From an uncultured Prochlorococcus sp. (GTDB taxonomy: Bacteria > Cyanobacteriota > Cyanobacteriia > PCC-6307 > Cyanobiaceae), in assembly GCA_902560875.1 (NCBI GenBank), contig CACENO010000001.1, positions 62,001 to 126,000 of the forward strand: 64,000 nucleotides of DNA, in the 5' to 3' direction. This document shows, piece by piece, positions 8,801 through 17,628 of the stretch. The first letter of the stretch is position 1. Each line of letters starts with the position of its first letter. Below the pieces are notes generated by a model, which was given only the letters and a program-made list of their open reading frames with translations, ran no database searches and was not told the origin of the DNA. The position numbers and the translations under genes are program-made.

Positions 8801-10105
8801 TCAAGACTTATCGGACAAATTTAAATTGAACAAGGATTCAACAACTCTAAGGGCATCTTGACGATCAGTGCGGGATTGTGGGGCTCTTAACTGCGTTACT
8901 GGTGTATGAAGGATTTTGTTAATAATCCCTTTACTTAAGGCTTCTACAACCTTTCTCTCTCGAGCAGAAAAGTCTGGTCCCATACGACTTAAGGCTTTCT
9001 GTAATTCTTCACTACGTATGGCTTCAAGAGATGCCCTTAGTTGGTTGATAGTTGGAACAGCTTCAAGGCTGTCCCACCATTCCAAGAAAAGTCGCCCCTC
9101 TTCCTTCAAAAGCTTTTCTGCTTCCTGGGCAACTTTTTGTCTGGCCTCCTGATTTCGAGAGACAACTTCTTGAAGGTCATCAACATCATGGGCTTCGACA
9201 CAAGAGATACCCTCAACATCTGCAGCAATATTCCTAGGAACACCAATATCTATTAAGCGAAGTGCTGATAATGACAACTTATTCAATCGAGATGCATCAA
9301 TAATTGGAATGTCAGAAGCAGTGCTAGTAAAAACCAAAGAACAAGTACTCAGACAACTATCAAGATCTTGCAATAAGCGGCACTCGACTTCTAATTCAGG
9401 GAAATCAGCGGCTAAGGACTCTGCTCTCTCTTTAGTCCTATTAACAAGGATTAATGCTGAACAACCTTTAGATTGAAGATGTTGCAATAGGAGTCGGCTC
9501 ATACGACCTGCCCCGACAACGGCAACTTTCTCAGGCTCAAGACTTACAAGCTGATCTTTACCTTGTGATTGGCCTAGCTTTAGTTGGGCCAATTCGACTG
9601 CTGCAGAACTAATTGAAACAGCTCCTGTTCCAAGATTAGTTTCACTTCTAACTCTTTTACCTGTGCTAACTGCTTGAGTAAGTAAACGGTTAAGGATTGG
9701 GCCCATCGATTGATGTTCTTGCCCAAGCCGAAGCATTTTTTTTACTTGAGAAAGAATCTGTCCTTCACCCAACACAAGACTATCTAGCCCAGCAGCAACC
9801 CTCATCAAATGGGCCACCGCATCTTCTTTCCTAAATGAAAATAGATGAGGACTGAGGTGATCTTCTTTTAATCCTGAATGACTACTCAGAAATTCACGTA
9901 CTGCAGCCTCACCCATTTCTGGATGCCTTACTAGGGTATAAATCTCCAAACGATTACACGTACTAAGAATAGAAACTTCTAATACTTGTTCATTTTCCCT
10001 TAAAGATTTAAGTGAGGATTCCATTGCCTGCTCAGAGATACTGAGCTTTTCACGGACTTCCACTGGTGCCGTGCGATGGCTTAGACCTACGACGGCAATA
10101 TGCAT
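8801..10105 (-). CDS. hemA: Glutamyl-tRNA reductase
   Basis: Reduces glutamyl-tRNA(Glu) to glutamate-1-semialdehyde with NADPH, the first committed step of C5 tetrapyrrole synthesis for chlorophyll, haem and bilins. At 434 residues it has the family length. The catalytic thiol is Cys50 in LSTCNRLEIYT; the His of GLSHRTAPVEVRE is at residue 10; GLDSLVLGEGQILSQVK lies near residue 110; and the Rossmann motif VVGAGRMSRLL is near residue 200. The C-terminal dimerisation helix ends in AQRAP-like TQLRAPQ. It lies 34 bases after the glpX stop, so the two minus-strand genes may be cotranscribed. Haem feedback and FLU-like control are known elsewhere but not visible here. Confidence 0.97.
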   Translation of the reverse strand: MHIAVVGLSHRTAPVEVREKLSISEQAMESSLKSLRENEQVLEVSILSTCNRLEIYTLVRHPEMGEAAVREFLSSHSGLKEDHLSPHLFSFRKEDAVAHLMRVAAGLDSLVLGEGQILSQVKKMLRLGQEHQSMGPILNRLLTQAVSTGKRVRSETNLGTGAVSISSAAVELAQLKLGQSQGKDQLVSLEPEKVAVVGAGRMSRLLLQHLQSKGCSALILVNRTKERAESLAADFPELEVECRLLQDLDSCLSTCSLVFTSTASDIPIIDASRLNKLSLSALRLIDIGVPRNIAADVEGISCVEAHDVDDLQEVVSRNQEARQKVAQEAEKLLKEEGRLFLEWWDSLEAVPTINQLRASLEAIRSEELQKALSRMGPDFSARERKVVEALSKGIINKILHTPVTQLRAPQSRTDRQDALRVVESLFNLNLSDKS

Positions 10106-10139
10106 AAAACCCCCTTTAATCTTTTGACTTAATTAACGT

Positions 10140-11144
10140 TCAATTCAAGGCGATGCTTTTGGCACCATCTTTGATATGAACTGTATTAGTAAATCGAGCT
10201 GTGTTATCAAGAGTACTTATTACAAGACTGCTTGTTCTAGTGCAATCATTCTCAAATTTGACTCCGTGGAACAATAGACCATCTGTAATTCCACTACCTG
10301 CAAAAACTACATTTGCTCCTGAAGCCAACTCATCAGCTTCATAAATCTTGTCAATATCCGTAATACCCATTTCGTTAAGACGAGCAATATTTCCTTCCTT
10401 TGTGTAATCAGCCCACTCACTTGTCTGAGCTATGGCTGGGTCATAGACGAGTTGGCCTTGAAAATGACCACCTAAAGCTCTCATTGCAGCGGCTGAAATA
10501 ACTCCTTCTGGTGCTGCACCTATGCCCATTAAGCAATGGGTCCCAGTTCCAGCAAAGCCACAAGCTATAGCTGCTTGTACGTCTCCATCAGATATTGGCT
10601 GAACCCTTGCTCCAGTTGATCGAATTTCAGATATCAAATCTTTATGGCGAGCTCTGTCCATAACAACAATGGTGAGTTCATTTACGGCGAGCCCAAGGCA
10701 CTGACTAAGTATTTTGATATTTTCAGTTGCAGACTTTCTGATATCAACCTTTCCCTTAGCGGCTGGAGGAGCTGCGAGTTTTTTCATATAAAAATCTGGC
10801 GCATTAAACAGACCGCCACGGTCAGAGGCTGCAAGAACAGCCATTGACCCCCTCTGACTATTCGCACAAAGATTTGTACCTTCACAAGGGTCAACAGCGA
10901 AATCAACACCTGGTCCTGTCCCACTGCCGACCTCTTCTCCGATGTAAAGCATTGGAGCTTCATCTCTCTCGCCTTCTCCAATGACTATGCGGCCTTGCAT
11001 GTCAATAAGTCCCATTCTCTTACGCATGGCCTCAACTGCAGCAGCATCTGCCTCATCTTTTTTCCCTAAGCCAGTTAGCTCAGCGGAGGCAATAGCTGCT
11101 TGCTCTACAACCTCGAGGATTTCTTGAATAAGAGTTCGGTCCAC
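10140..11144 (-). CDS. glpX: Class II fructose-1,6-/sedoheptulose-1,7-bisphosphatase
   Basis: Bifunctional Calvin-cycle phosphatase of the GlpX type, which in cyanobacteria dephosphorylates both fructose 1,6- and sedoheptulose 1,7-bisphosphate. I start it at GTG 11144 ([15 protein letters not shown]), giving the usual 334 residues; an in-frame TTG at 11177 would add eleven untypical residues. Seen: [19 protein letters not shown] and [19 protein letters not shown], which carry the metal-binding acidic residues of the Li+-sensitive phosphatase fold, and [19 protein letters not shown]. It precedes hemA and is divergent from rpe, another Calvin-cycle gene; the intergenic region holds a perfect inverted repeat. 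Confidence 0.95.
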   Translation of the reverse strand: MDRTLIQEILEVVEQAAIASAELTGLGKKDEADAAAVEAMRKRMGLIDMQGRIVIGEGERDEAPMLYIGEEVGSGTGPGVDFAVDPCEGTNLCANSQRGSMAVLAASDRGGLFNAPDFYMKKLAAPPAAKGKVDIRKSATENIKILSQCLGLAVNELTIVVMDRARHKDLISEIRSTGARVQPISDGDVQAAIACGFAGTGTHCLMGIGAAPEGVISAAAMRALGGHFQGQLVYDPAIAQTSEWADYTKEGNIARLNEMGITDIDKIYEADELASGANVVFAGSGITDGLLFHGVKFENDCTRTSSLVISTLDNTARFTNTVHIKDGAKSIALN

Positions 11145-11203
11145 TTGTAAGCGCCGGTAAGGATAGTGTTTCTGCAAAAAAGGCGAGAAAGGCAGTACTC
11201 AAC

Positions 11204-11226
11204 TGATGAAAACCGATTTTTCATCA
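11204..11226. promoter_or_regulatory. Perfect 9-bp inverted repeat between glpX and rpe
   Basis: TGATGAAAA (11204-11212), a five-base spacer, then TTTTCATCA (11218-11226). It sits in the divergent control region, 59 bases upstream of the glpX start and 125 bases upstream of the rpe ATG. There is no U-run on either side typical of a terminator, so it could be a transcription-factor operator or a 5'-leader hairpin. The regulator is not identifiable from the sequence. Confidence 0.45.
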
Positions 11227-11351
11227 AAGAAAAAGTACTTGATGCCGCAGTGGTTCTCAGCTCTTAAGCGCCGTCAACTGTATCAGTGCAAGTAACGCAA
11301 GATGGTCTAAGCCCATCAATCAATAGAATCTCAGGTCAAAGTAATAGATCT

Positions 11352-12026
11352 ATGAGCACCAAACCACTTGTCGTAGCACCATCAATTCTTTCTGCAGATT
11401 TTGCACGACTGGGAGAAGAAGTCATAGCAGTAGACAAAGCAGGTGCTGACTGGATTCACGTTGATGTAATGGACGGTCGTTTTGTCCCTAATATCACAAT
11501 TGGACCTCTAATTGTCGAAGCTTTGAGACCTATAACAACAAAACCATTAGATGTTCATCTAATGATTGTTGAACCTGAAAAATATGTTGAAGATTTCGCA
11601 AAAGCTGGAGCCGACCACATATATGTACAGGTAGAAGCATGTCCTCATTTACATAGAAACCTGGCACAAATAAAGGACTTGGGAAAAAAAGCAGGCGCAG
11701 TATTAAATCCCAGTACATCTATCGATACTTTGGAATATTGCCTAGAGCTCTGTGATTTGGTTCTAATAATGAGCGTAAACCCAGGCTTTGGCGGACAAAG
11801 TTTTATTGACAATCAAATTGGAAAAATTCAAAATCTTCGAAAAATCTGTAATGAGCGTGGATTAGATCCCTGGATAGAAGTTGATGGAGGTATTAAAGCA
11901 AATAACGCTTGGAAAGTAATTGAAGCAGGAGCAAATGCAATTGTTAGTGGTTCAGGTGTTTTTAACCAACCAGATTATGCTGAAGCAATAGAAGGTATTC
12001 GCAATAGCAAAAGGCCTAACAACTAA
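11352..12026 (+). CDS. rpe: Ribulose-phosphate 3-epimerase
   Basis: Interconverts ribulose 5-phosphate and xylulose 5-phosphate in the Calvin cycle and pentose phosphate pathway. The start is placed at ATG 11352 ([17 protein letters not shown]), giving 224 residues; the frame continues upstream to a GTG at 11286, but that extension has no family match. Seen along the TIM barrel: [35 protein letters not shown] (metal His/Asp), [22 protein letters not shown] and [10 protein letters not shown] with the second catalytic Asp. It is transcribed away from glpX and converges on ccsA, 62 bases apart. Confidence 0.96.
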   Translation: MSTKPLVVAPSILSADFARLGEEVIAVDKAGADWIHVDVMDGRFVPNITIGPLIVEALRPITTKPLDVHLMIVEPEKYVEDFAKAGADHIYVQVEACPHLHRNLAQIKDLGKKAGAVLNPSTSIDTLEYCLELCDLVLIMSVNPGFGGQSFIDNQIGKIQNLRKICNERGLDPWIEVDGGIKANNAWKVIEAGANAIVSGSGVFNQPDYAEAIEGIRNSKRPNN

Positions 12027-12088
12027 GAGAGGTGTTAAATTAAATTTAAAAGGTCTTTTTTACTTTAATAAATATACTTATCAATCTA

Positions 12089-13012
12089 CTAACCTAAAAA
12101 CCATCCATAACTATGTAATCCTACACCCAGGAGATTAACTCCTATATAGCAAACACCAATTAAAATAAGGCCAATAGATGCAACTATTGCGGACTTTCTA
12201 CCAGTCAAACCTCTACTTAAACGAACATGTAAATAAGCTGCATATACGAGCCAGCAAATAAGAGCCCAAGTTTCCTTAGGATCCCAACTCCACCAACTAC
12301 CCCATGCCTCATTTGCCCATACGGCACCACTAATCAAACCTAATGTTAAAAATAAAAAACCTACTGTAATTGTTCTATAGCTAAGACTATCTAACTGTTC
12401 AATTCTACTAATACTAATTGGTTGAAGATTTAACTGATTAGAGGCCTCATCACCAATACTTTGGAAAGAAGTTTTTGTATAAGCACCAGTACCGATAGAA
12501 CTACTTCTAATTACAAGATCTTGTTCTCTATCTGCAATTAAAACAACGAATGACAAAAGAGAACCCACAATTAATGCAGCGTAACTACACATAATCACAC
12601 TCACATGCATTACAAGCCAGCTAGACCTTAAGGCAGGAACCAAAGGGGATGCTTCCTGTAAATATTCAGGAAGAGCAAAACTTGCAAAACCAATAAGTAA
12701 AACTGCCATTGGAGTAGCTGAGGCTGAAACAAAAGGTGAAGGTAAGAATTTCTCAACACAAAGCTGAGTAAATGTACATGCCCAACACAAGAAACAAAGT
12801 GATTCGTAGAGATTACTTATTGGGAAATGAGAGGATTGCCACCACCTAAGAATCAACATTGCTGTTAATGCAAAATTAGCTAGAGCAACAAAAATAGTTG
12901 CCACAGAAGAACGAAGATTTCCTCCAACAGCCCAGAAAGAAAAAGGGAGTGCTAACAGAAGCAAAGCGAAGGCAAACAGGCCTAGAGCTAAAACAGGATC
13001 AACAATTGACAT
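12089..13012 (-). CDS. ccsA: Cytochrome c biogenesis protein CcsA (system II haem exporter/ligase subunit)
   Basis: Membrane subunit of the system II cytochrome c synthase that, with CcsB, carries haem across the thylakoid/plasma membrane and attaches it to CxxCH apocytochromes. The start is taken at ATG 13012 ([13 protein letters not shown]), giving 307 residues; a TTG at 13093 is in frame but overlaps the stop of the upstream gene and lacks support. About eight hydrophobic segments are visible. The diagnostic tryptophan-rich WWD haem-binding signature [15 protein letters not shown] is in the C-terminal half, flanked by conserved histidines such as VMHVSVIM and YLHVRLSRG. It follows the GT-C-like gene on the same strand. 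Confidence 0.95.
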   Translation of the reverse strand: MSIVDPVLALGLFAFALLLLALPFSFWAVGGNLRSSVATIFVALANFALTAMLILRWWQSSHFPISNLYESLCFLCWACTFTQLCVEKFLPSPFVSASATPMAVLLIGFASFALPEYLQEASPLVPALRSSWLVMHVSVIMCSYAALIVGSLLSFVVLIADREQDLVIRSSSIGTGAYTKTSFQSIGDEASNQLNLQPISISRIEQLDSLSYRTITVGFLFLTLGLISGAVWANEAWGSWWSWDPKETWALICWLVYAAYLHVRLSRGLTGRKSAIVASIGLILIGVCYIGVNLLGVGLHSYGWFLG

Positions 13013-13089
13013 TTGAAAGGAAGGCAACACGATAAAAATCTGCAAAGTAACAAATTCAAAAATCAATAAACAAAGGCACTTTCCTCTTG

Positions 13090-14685
13090 TCAACGAGGTT
13101 CAGTAATTTCTTGAGCTTGTATCTCAGCCCAATATAGATAGTATCTTTCTGGCTTCACCCATGAATGCTCAAATTTTTTATCTGCAATTATTCTAATACC
13201 ATCTTTTATCAATACATCACCAGATTCCATACTTCTAAAAGCTGAGCCTCTACTTAGAATCAAAAGGACACGTTTGACCCTAGGTTGATTCTCAAAGAAT
13301 ATTTTTATATGCTTAAAAGTATCCTTACGTTCAAGAGAGACTCTGTTTTTCCACTGAGTATAAGAGCCTTTACGTTTCAACTCTGGATAATATATATCTC
13401 GATCCAAATACCCTGATACTGTTGTCAATTCAACATCTCGTGTCCCAAACAAAGGGGAATCTGACCAACCTTTTGAGGTTATATATGCTGCTGTTTCTTC
13501 CCCGGCAGAATAAGGTACATAAAAATCATATATAGTTCTATGTACACCTGCAATCATTTGAACTGTTAAACAAAAAACCAGTACATAGGGAAATATGCTA
13601 GAAAGAAAATCAAGGTTATTAGTAAAGCTAAAACTATTAAACCTTATTCGATAAAAGCTAATGGGTTCTGTCTTCTCCGATGGATGCAATGCTAACCAAA
13701 TCGAACAGATCAATATCAAGAAATAATAGCCATAATGTCGGGAGCCTACTCCTAAATAAACATAAAAATTGAAAAGGAAAAGGAAGCTAAAACCAGATAG
13801 TAAAAATGTAGTTGCTAACCAGGAACGTCGTAAGAATGCCAACGTAGAGGCTAGTATTCCAAAGGTAATAAATGCACACAATGATAAATCAAACCAACTC
13901 TTAGAATTTGGAATAATTAAAAGATACCCTCCAAAAATCCTCCCAACGACCCTGAGGAAATGTCGAAGATCTAATGATGGAGAAAGTTCTACAGCATCTC
14001 TTGCTTGGAGCAAACTAAAACCTGCAAAACTGATTAACAAGACAAGAATAGAAGCGCTAAGAATAAAATCTATAAGCCAATATTTATTTTTCAAATAAAC
14101 CAGCCTTTGAGTAGGAACAAAACACCATTCCAATATCAAGATCACTAAAAATCCAAAGGCCAATGACCAAGAAAAAGCATGGCTATTAGTTAACAAACCA
14201 ATACAAATAGCCGCAGGAAGATAGCTTTTGCGTCGAAAAGGGAAACAACTACAAAATATAAAAGCAATTAATTCAGCCAATACATAATGTCTACATACGA
14301 AAAAATATTCCCAAAAAGGGTAATAACCAAAAGTAAAAAGAACTTTTATCCATGTTTGCATTGGATTCCAACGCCAGAAACAAAGCAATGCAATACTTCC
14401 CAAGAACCAATGAAGTAATTGCATACTTAAAGGAGTACCCGTTAAGTTTTTTACTAAATAAATTAGGCCAGACCATAAAATAGGATGGCCTGAAGGAGCA
14501 TTATTTTGCCAAAGGGAATAAATACTATGACTCTTCCAGGCAACAAGCCAACCCTGCATTTCATCACGCCATAAAGAATGATTAAATGCGGCATATAATC
14601 CAACAAAAATATATAAGAACTGTGAGAAATATTCTATAAATATTGAATTTGGTGCTCGATTAACTAGAGGATTTTTTAATGTCAT
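13090..14685 (-). CDS. Polytopic membrane protein, probable GT-C-fold glycosyltransferase
   Basis: A 531-residue protein with roughly ten to twelve hydrophobic helices between residues 20 and 385, then a hydrophilic C-terminal domain of about 140 residues. The first extracytoplasmic loop carries [10 protein letters not shown] (Asp41-Glu42), the placing and composition of the metal/donor-binding acidic pair in GT-C enzymes such as the PMT/ArnT group that use polyprenyl-phosphate sugars. A later [12 protein letters not shown] and RHY motifs are also common in that group. No exact family is assigned and activity is inferred. It sits between the lptABF operon and ccsA, so modification of an exported glycolipid or protein is plausible. 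Confidence 0.6.
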   Translation of the reverse strand: MTLKNPLVNRAPNSIFIEYFSQFLYIFVGLYAAFNHSLWRDEMQGWLVAWKSHSIYSLWQNNAPSGHPILWSGLIYLVKNLTGTPLSMQLLHWFLGSIALLCFWRWNPMQTWIKVLFTFGYYPFWEYFFVCRHYVLAELIAFIFCSCFPFRRKSYLPAAICIGLLTNSHAFSWSLAFGFLVILILEWCFVPTQRLVYLKNKYWLIDFILSASILVLLISFAGFSLLQARDAVELSPSLDLRHFLRVVGRIFGGYLLIIPNSKSWFDLSLCAFITFGILASTLAFLRRSWLATTFLLSGFSFLFLFNFYVYLGVGSRHYGYYFLILICSIWLALHPSEKTEPISFYRIRFNSFSFTNNLDFLSSIFPYVLVFCLTVQMIAGVHRTIYDFYVPYSAGEETAAYITSKGWSDSPLFGTRDVELTTVSGYLDRDIYYPELKRKGSYTQWKNRVSLERKDTFKHIKIFFENQPRVKRVLLILSRGSAFRSMESGDVLIKDGIRIIADKKFEHSWVKPERYYLYWAEIQAQEITEPR

Positions 14686-14810
14686 AACTTATGCTTTGTC
14701 AGGAAACAATAAAAAGGGGAGGAATTTTCCTTTAAAAATTCAAATATAGAGGCAAGCGAATCATTGACAACTTATCCTAAATATTATTCTTATATCATCT
14801 AAACATTGAA

Positions 14811-16022
14811 TTATCGGCTGGCCTGCCTTAGAAGGAAAGCCCCCCCAAACATAGATATAATGACTGGACACCAAGCTGCCACTACAGGGAGAAGAGTACC
14901 CTTAACGCCTAATGAACTAAAACTAAAACTAAGAACATAATAAAACAAAATCAAAACAACACTCAGTCCAAAACCTTGACTTCTACTTGTTCTTGTATTT
15001 GGTTTAGCACCAAGGCTACTTCCAATCAATGCAAAAACTATACAAGCCATTGGCAATGTAAATTTCTCTTGTATACGAACTTGCATTCGTCTAGCCTCCT
15101 TTATATTGCCTGATTCTGAATATAATTTCTCAGCTTTTAATGCCTGTAAAACAGTCATATCGTTTGCATCTTTAGGTAGTTCAGCAATTTTTATAGGACC
15201 TTTATCTAATGGGTAAAGATAACGGTTAAATTTAGCTGTATTAGATGCACCATTTGGAGATAGGGTAACAATTTTGCCATTTCTAAAATCCCATTTACCT
15301 TCATTATCATTCCAAAAAGCCTTTTTAGCTACTACTAACTGGATATATCCATAACGTGAAAAATCAACCATTGTTATCTCCTGCATTTCATCATTTCTAA
15401 ATTTCCATGCATAAAATAAATGAGTCAAACCTCTTCTTTTTTGACTAGTTATAGTGTCGGTAATTAAACCTTTTCTGGAATAAATTATATCTTCGCCTAT
15501 TTCAGTAGCAACAGCCTTCCCTATGGAGCGATTTAAAATTAACTCAGCATTTCTATTGGAATTAGGAACAATACTATCGTTAAAAACAAAGGTCAAACCA
15601 GTCATAAGTAAAGCCAATACCAAGGCTGGAGCCACCATTCTTCTAGTTGAAACACCAACACTACGAAGTGCTTTCAATTCACTATTTGCAGATAATCTGC
15701 TATATGCAAGGAGCGTGGCCATTAGCATGGCCATAGGGAAAGAAATTACAAGAAAACTAGGTAATCTAAGAATCAAGACTTGCAATGCAATTTGTGCAGA
15801 TAATCCAGATTCAACTATTTTCCTTACCAAATCAAACATCACTCCTACTGATAATGAAACAACAGTAAAAGCGGCTACTGCGAAAAGTAGTGGAGGAAAT
15901 AATTCCCCAAAAAGCCATCTATCTAAAAGAGGTAATGAGCGCCATTTAGCCAAGACCCAATTTTTAATCTTCCAGAAGAAACTGTCTTGATTAAGAAAAG
16001 AATCTGAAATATACTGGTTCAT
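14811..16022 (-). CDS. lptF: LptF/LptG-family lipopolysaccharide export permease
   Basis: YjgP/YjgQ-family inner-membrane permease that, with the LptB ATPase, extracts lipopolysaccharide and passes it to LptA-like bridge proteins. The 403 residues show three N-terminal transmembrane helices (about 38-63, 84-106, 130-150), a large periplasmic beta-jellyroll domain (about 155-315) and three C-terminal helices ending near 398, the classical LptF/G topology. The start overlaps the lptB stop by four bases (ATGA). Only one permease gene is here, whereas proteobacteria need F plus G; whether a second copy exists elsewhere or a homodimer works is not visible. Confidence 0.88.
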   Translation of the reverse strand: MNQYISDSFLNQDSFFWKIKNWVLAKWRSLPLLDRWLFGELFPPLLFAVAAFTVVSLSVGVMFDLVRKIVESGLSAQIALQVLILRLPSFLVISFPMAMLMATLLAYSRLSANSELKALRSVGVSTRRMVAPALVLALLMTGLTFVFNDSIVPNSNRNAELILNRSIGKAVATEIGEDIIYSRKGLITDTITSQKRRGLTHLFYAWKFRNDEMQEITMVDFSRYGYIQLVVAKKAFWNDNEGKWDFRNGKIVTLSPNGASNTAKFNRYLYPLDKGPIKIAELPKDANDMTVLQALKAEKLYSESGNIKEARRMQVRIQEKFTLPMACIVFALIGSSLGAKPNTRTSRSQGFGLSVVLILFYYVLSFSFSSLGVKGTLLPVVAAWCPVIISMFGGAFLLRQASR

Positions 16023-16747
16023 AATTTAAAATCTTCACCTAAATAATGACGTTTAACAAGTGGATCATTAGCTACTTCTTCTGAAGGACCAGAAGACAGT
16101 ATTGTCCCATCATTGAGAATATAAGACCGTTCTGTAATGGAAAGCGTTTCTCGAACATTATGATCAGTAATTAATATTCCCATTCCACGCTTTCTTAGTT
16201 TCTGAATCAAATTTTGCAACTCTGCCACAGCTAGAGGGTCAACACCTGCAAAAGGTTCATCAAGAAGTAAATATCTGGGTCCTTTTCTTCCAACCGCCAA
16301 AGCCCTAGCAACCTCACATCGACGTCGTTCCCCACCAGATAATTGATATCCACATCTATCAATAAAAGGAGACAGGTTGAAATCATCAATCAACTCCTCC
16401 CTACGCAAACGAGAAAGAGATGGTGACAAATAACTTTGAGATAGTGCTAAATCTAAATTTTGACGAACAGTAAGCTGACGAAAAACACTTGGTTCCTGAG
16501 GGAGGTAACCAATACCTAACCGAGCCCGAGATGGCATTGTAAAATCCTTAATAGACTTGCCATCCAGTAAAACCTGACCAGAATTTGGCCGAAGTAAGCC
16601 TATTACAAGATTAAAGGTAGTAGTCTTTCCAGCACCATTTGGTCCTAAAAGACCAACAACTTCTCCAAGTTTCATAGTTAAAGATATATCCTTAACTAAA
16701 GGTCGCCCTGCAATATTTAAGGCAACCTCATCAAGAACTAAGGTCAT
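16019..16747 (-). CDS. lptB: LPS export ABC transporter ATP-binding protein
   Basis: A 242-residue cytoplasmic ATPase that powers lipopolysaccharide extraction. Seen: Walker A GPNGAGKTTTF near residue 35, Q-loop YLPQEPSVFRQ typical of LptB, ABC signature LSGGERRRCEVARAL, Walker B YLLLDEPFAGVDPLAV and the H-loop ITDHNVRETL. The DEPFAGVDP and DHNVRETL wording is characteristic of LptB over other ABC ATPases. It lies between the LptA-like gene and lptF, with four-base overlaps on both sides, so the three proteins should be made in a fixed ratio. Confidence 0.95.
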   Translation of the reverse strand: MTLVLDEVALNIAGRPLVKDISLTMKLGEVVGLLGPNGAGKTTTFNLVIGLLRPNSGQVLLDGKSIKDFTMPSRARLGIGYLPQEPSVFRQLTVRQNLDLALSQSYLSPSLSRLRREELIDDFNLSPFIDRCGYQLSGGERRRCEVARALAVGRKGPRYLLLDEPFAGVDPLAVAELQNLIQKLRKRGMGILITDHNVRETLSITERSYILNDGTILSSGPSEEVANDPLVKRHYLGEDFKL

Positions 16748-17232
16748 GGCAACATATTTCCTTGGTTTAAATCCTCTGATAGTAAATTCATTCTAAAAAG
16801 AACTTGTGAGTCTTGCTTAGGATCAATTGTTAATTGATCCTCTTTAAGTGAATATACTAAGCGTTCACCATGTAAAGAAGCTTTTCCATTTCTTATTAAA
16901 TCAACATCTCCAGTCAAGACAAGTATTCCTTCTTTCTGCAAGTATTGAGCTTGCCTAGATGTTGCATAGATTTCTTTTTTTGGGAAAGTTATTTTTACAT
17001 TTCCATAAGCACTAAATATTTCGCCTGTTCCATTGCTACTCTGTCTATCTGCTTCTATTATGATATCTTCGTCACTTAAATTACCAATTAAGTTCCTATT
17101 TTCTTGAGACAATAACGATATAGGAGTGAGCAACAATAAGATAAGGGTAATGCCAATTCTCGATAAACCTAGATTAATAAGCCTATAAAATTGGTATACC
17201 CAATTAGTAATAGTAGGGATTGGAGATTTCAT
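16744..17232 (-). CDS. lptA: LptA/OstA-domain periplasmic protein
   Basis: A 162-residue exported protein with an N-terminal hydrophobic segment (about residues 16-42, signal peptide or anchor) followed by one OstA/LptA beta-jellyroll domain. Typical strand repeats are seen in EADRQSSNGTGEIFSAYGNVKI, ATSRQAQYLQKEGILVLTGDV and KASLHGERLVYSLKEDQLTI. LptA proteins stack to bridge LPS from the inner to the outer membrane. It is first in the three-gene lptA-lptB-lptF operon, overlapping lptB by four bases. The assignment to the bridge rather than LptC depends on operon position and domain; a combined role is possible. Confidence 0.8.
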   Translation of the reverse strand: MKSPIPTITNWVYQFYRLINLGLSRIGITLILLLLTPISLLSQENRNLIGNLSDEDIIIEADRQSSNGTGEIFSAYGNVKITFPKKEIYATSRQAQYLQKEGILVLTGDVDLIRNGKASLHGERLVYSLKEDQLTIDPKQDSQVLFRMNLLSEDLNQGNMLP

Positions 17233-17244
17233 TTCAAAATTCTC

Positions 17245-17628
17245 CTACTTTCTTTTATGAATATATGGAGTCGCATATCTATCGGGATCTTCATGTTTCT
17301 GAAGGAGTAAAAGACGTTGATTAACACATTCACATAATTTTTCTATATCCAAACCTAGATCTGGCGATCCTATTTTCTTTAAACGCCCTAAGCCTTCTCC
17401 ATATAAAATTGTAGCTCCATTCTTATTCCCTTGTTGTAAATGAAACTGAGCAACAGCTATTTGCAAGAGGCCTTGCAAAGTACTTCTCTCTGGGTAGTCA
17501 GATTCATGCCATAACTCCTCAAAGGCATCATGAGCTGAATACCATTGACCTGTATTAAAAAGTCCTATTGCCTTCTCAAATCTTTGATCAGGAAGTACAT
17601 AAGAAATATCACCTAAAGAACTAGTCAT
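17245..17628 (-). CDS. DUF309-family protein
   Basis: A 127-residue soluble, all-helical protein. The family signature is clear: FNTGQWYSAHDAFEELWHES near residues 25-44 (conserved H..E.lW) followed by LQGLLQIAVAQFHLQQGN and a second helical pair with GLGRLKKI. DUF309 proteins occur widely in cyanobacteria and chloroplast lineages; no biochemical function is established, although the paired His/Glu residues line a pocket in this fold. The start codon shares one base with the stop of typA (TAATG), so translation is coupled to it; the lptA gene follows 12 bases downstream. Confidence 0.85.
   Translation of the reverse strand: MTSSLGDISYVLPDQRFEKAIGLFNTGQWYSAHDAFEELWHESDYPERSTLQGLLQIAVAQFHLQQGNKNGATILYGEGLGRLKKIGSPDLGLDIEKLCECVNQRLLLLQKHEDPDRYATPYIHKRK

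Noticed and set aside
11206..11292. 28-codon plus-strand frame between glpX and rpe
   Set aside because: No ribosome-binding site, and its start lies inside the inverted repeat; chance is the simpler explanation.
14720..14745. Weak hairpin AAAGG/CCTTT downstream of lptF as a terminator
   Set aside because: Only five base pairs with an eleven-base loop; not convincing as an intrinsic terminator.
15523..15990. 155-codon frame antisense to lptF
   Set aside because: Shadow of a well-supported membrane protein gene; its composition mirrors the reverse complement of transmembrane helices.
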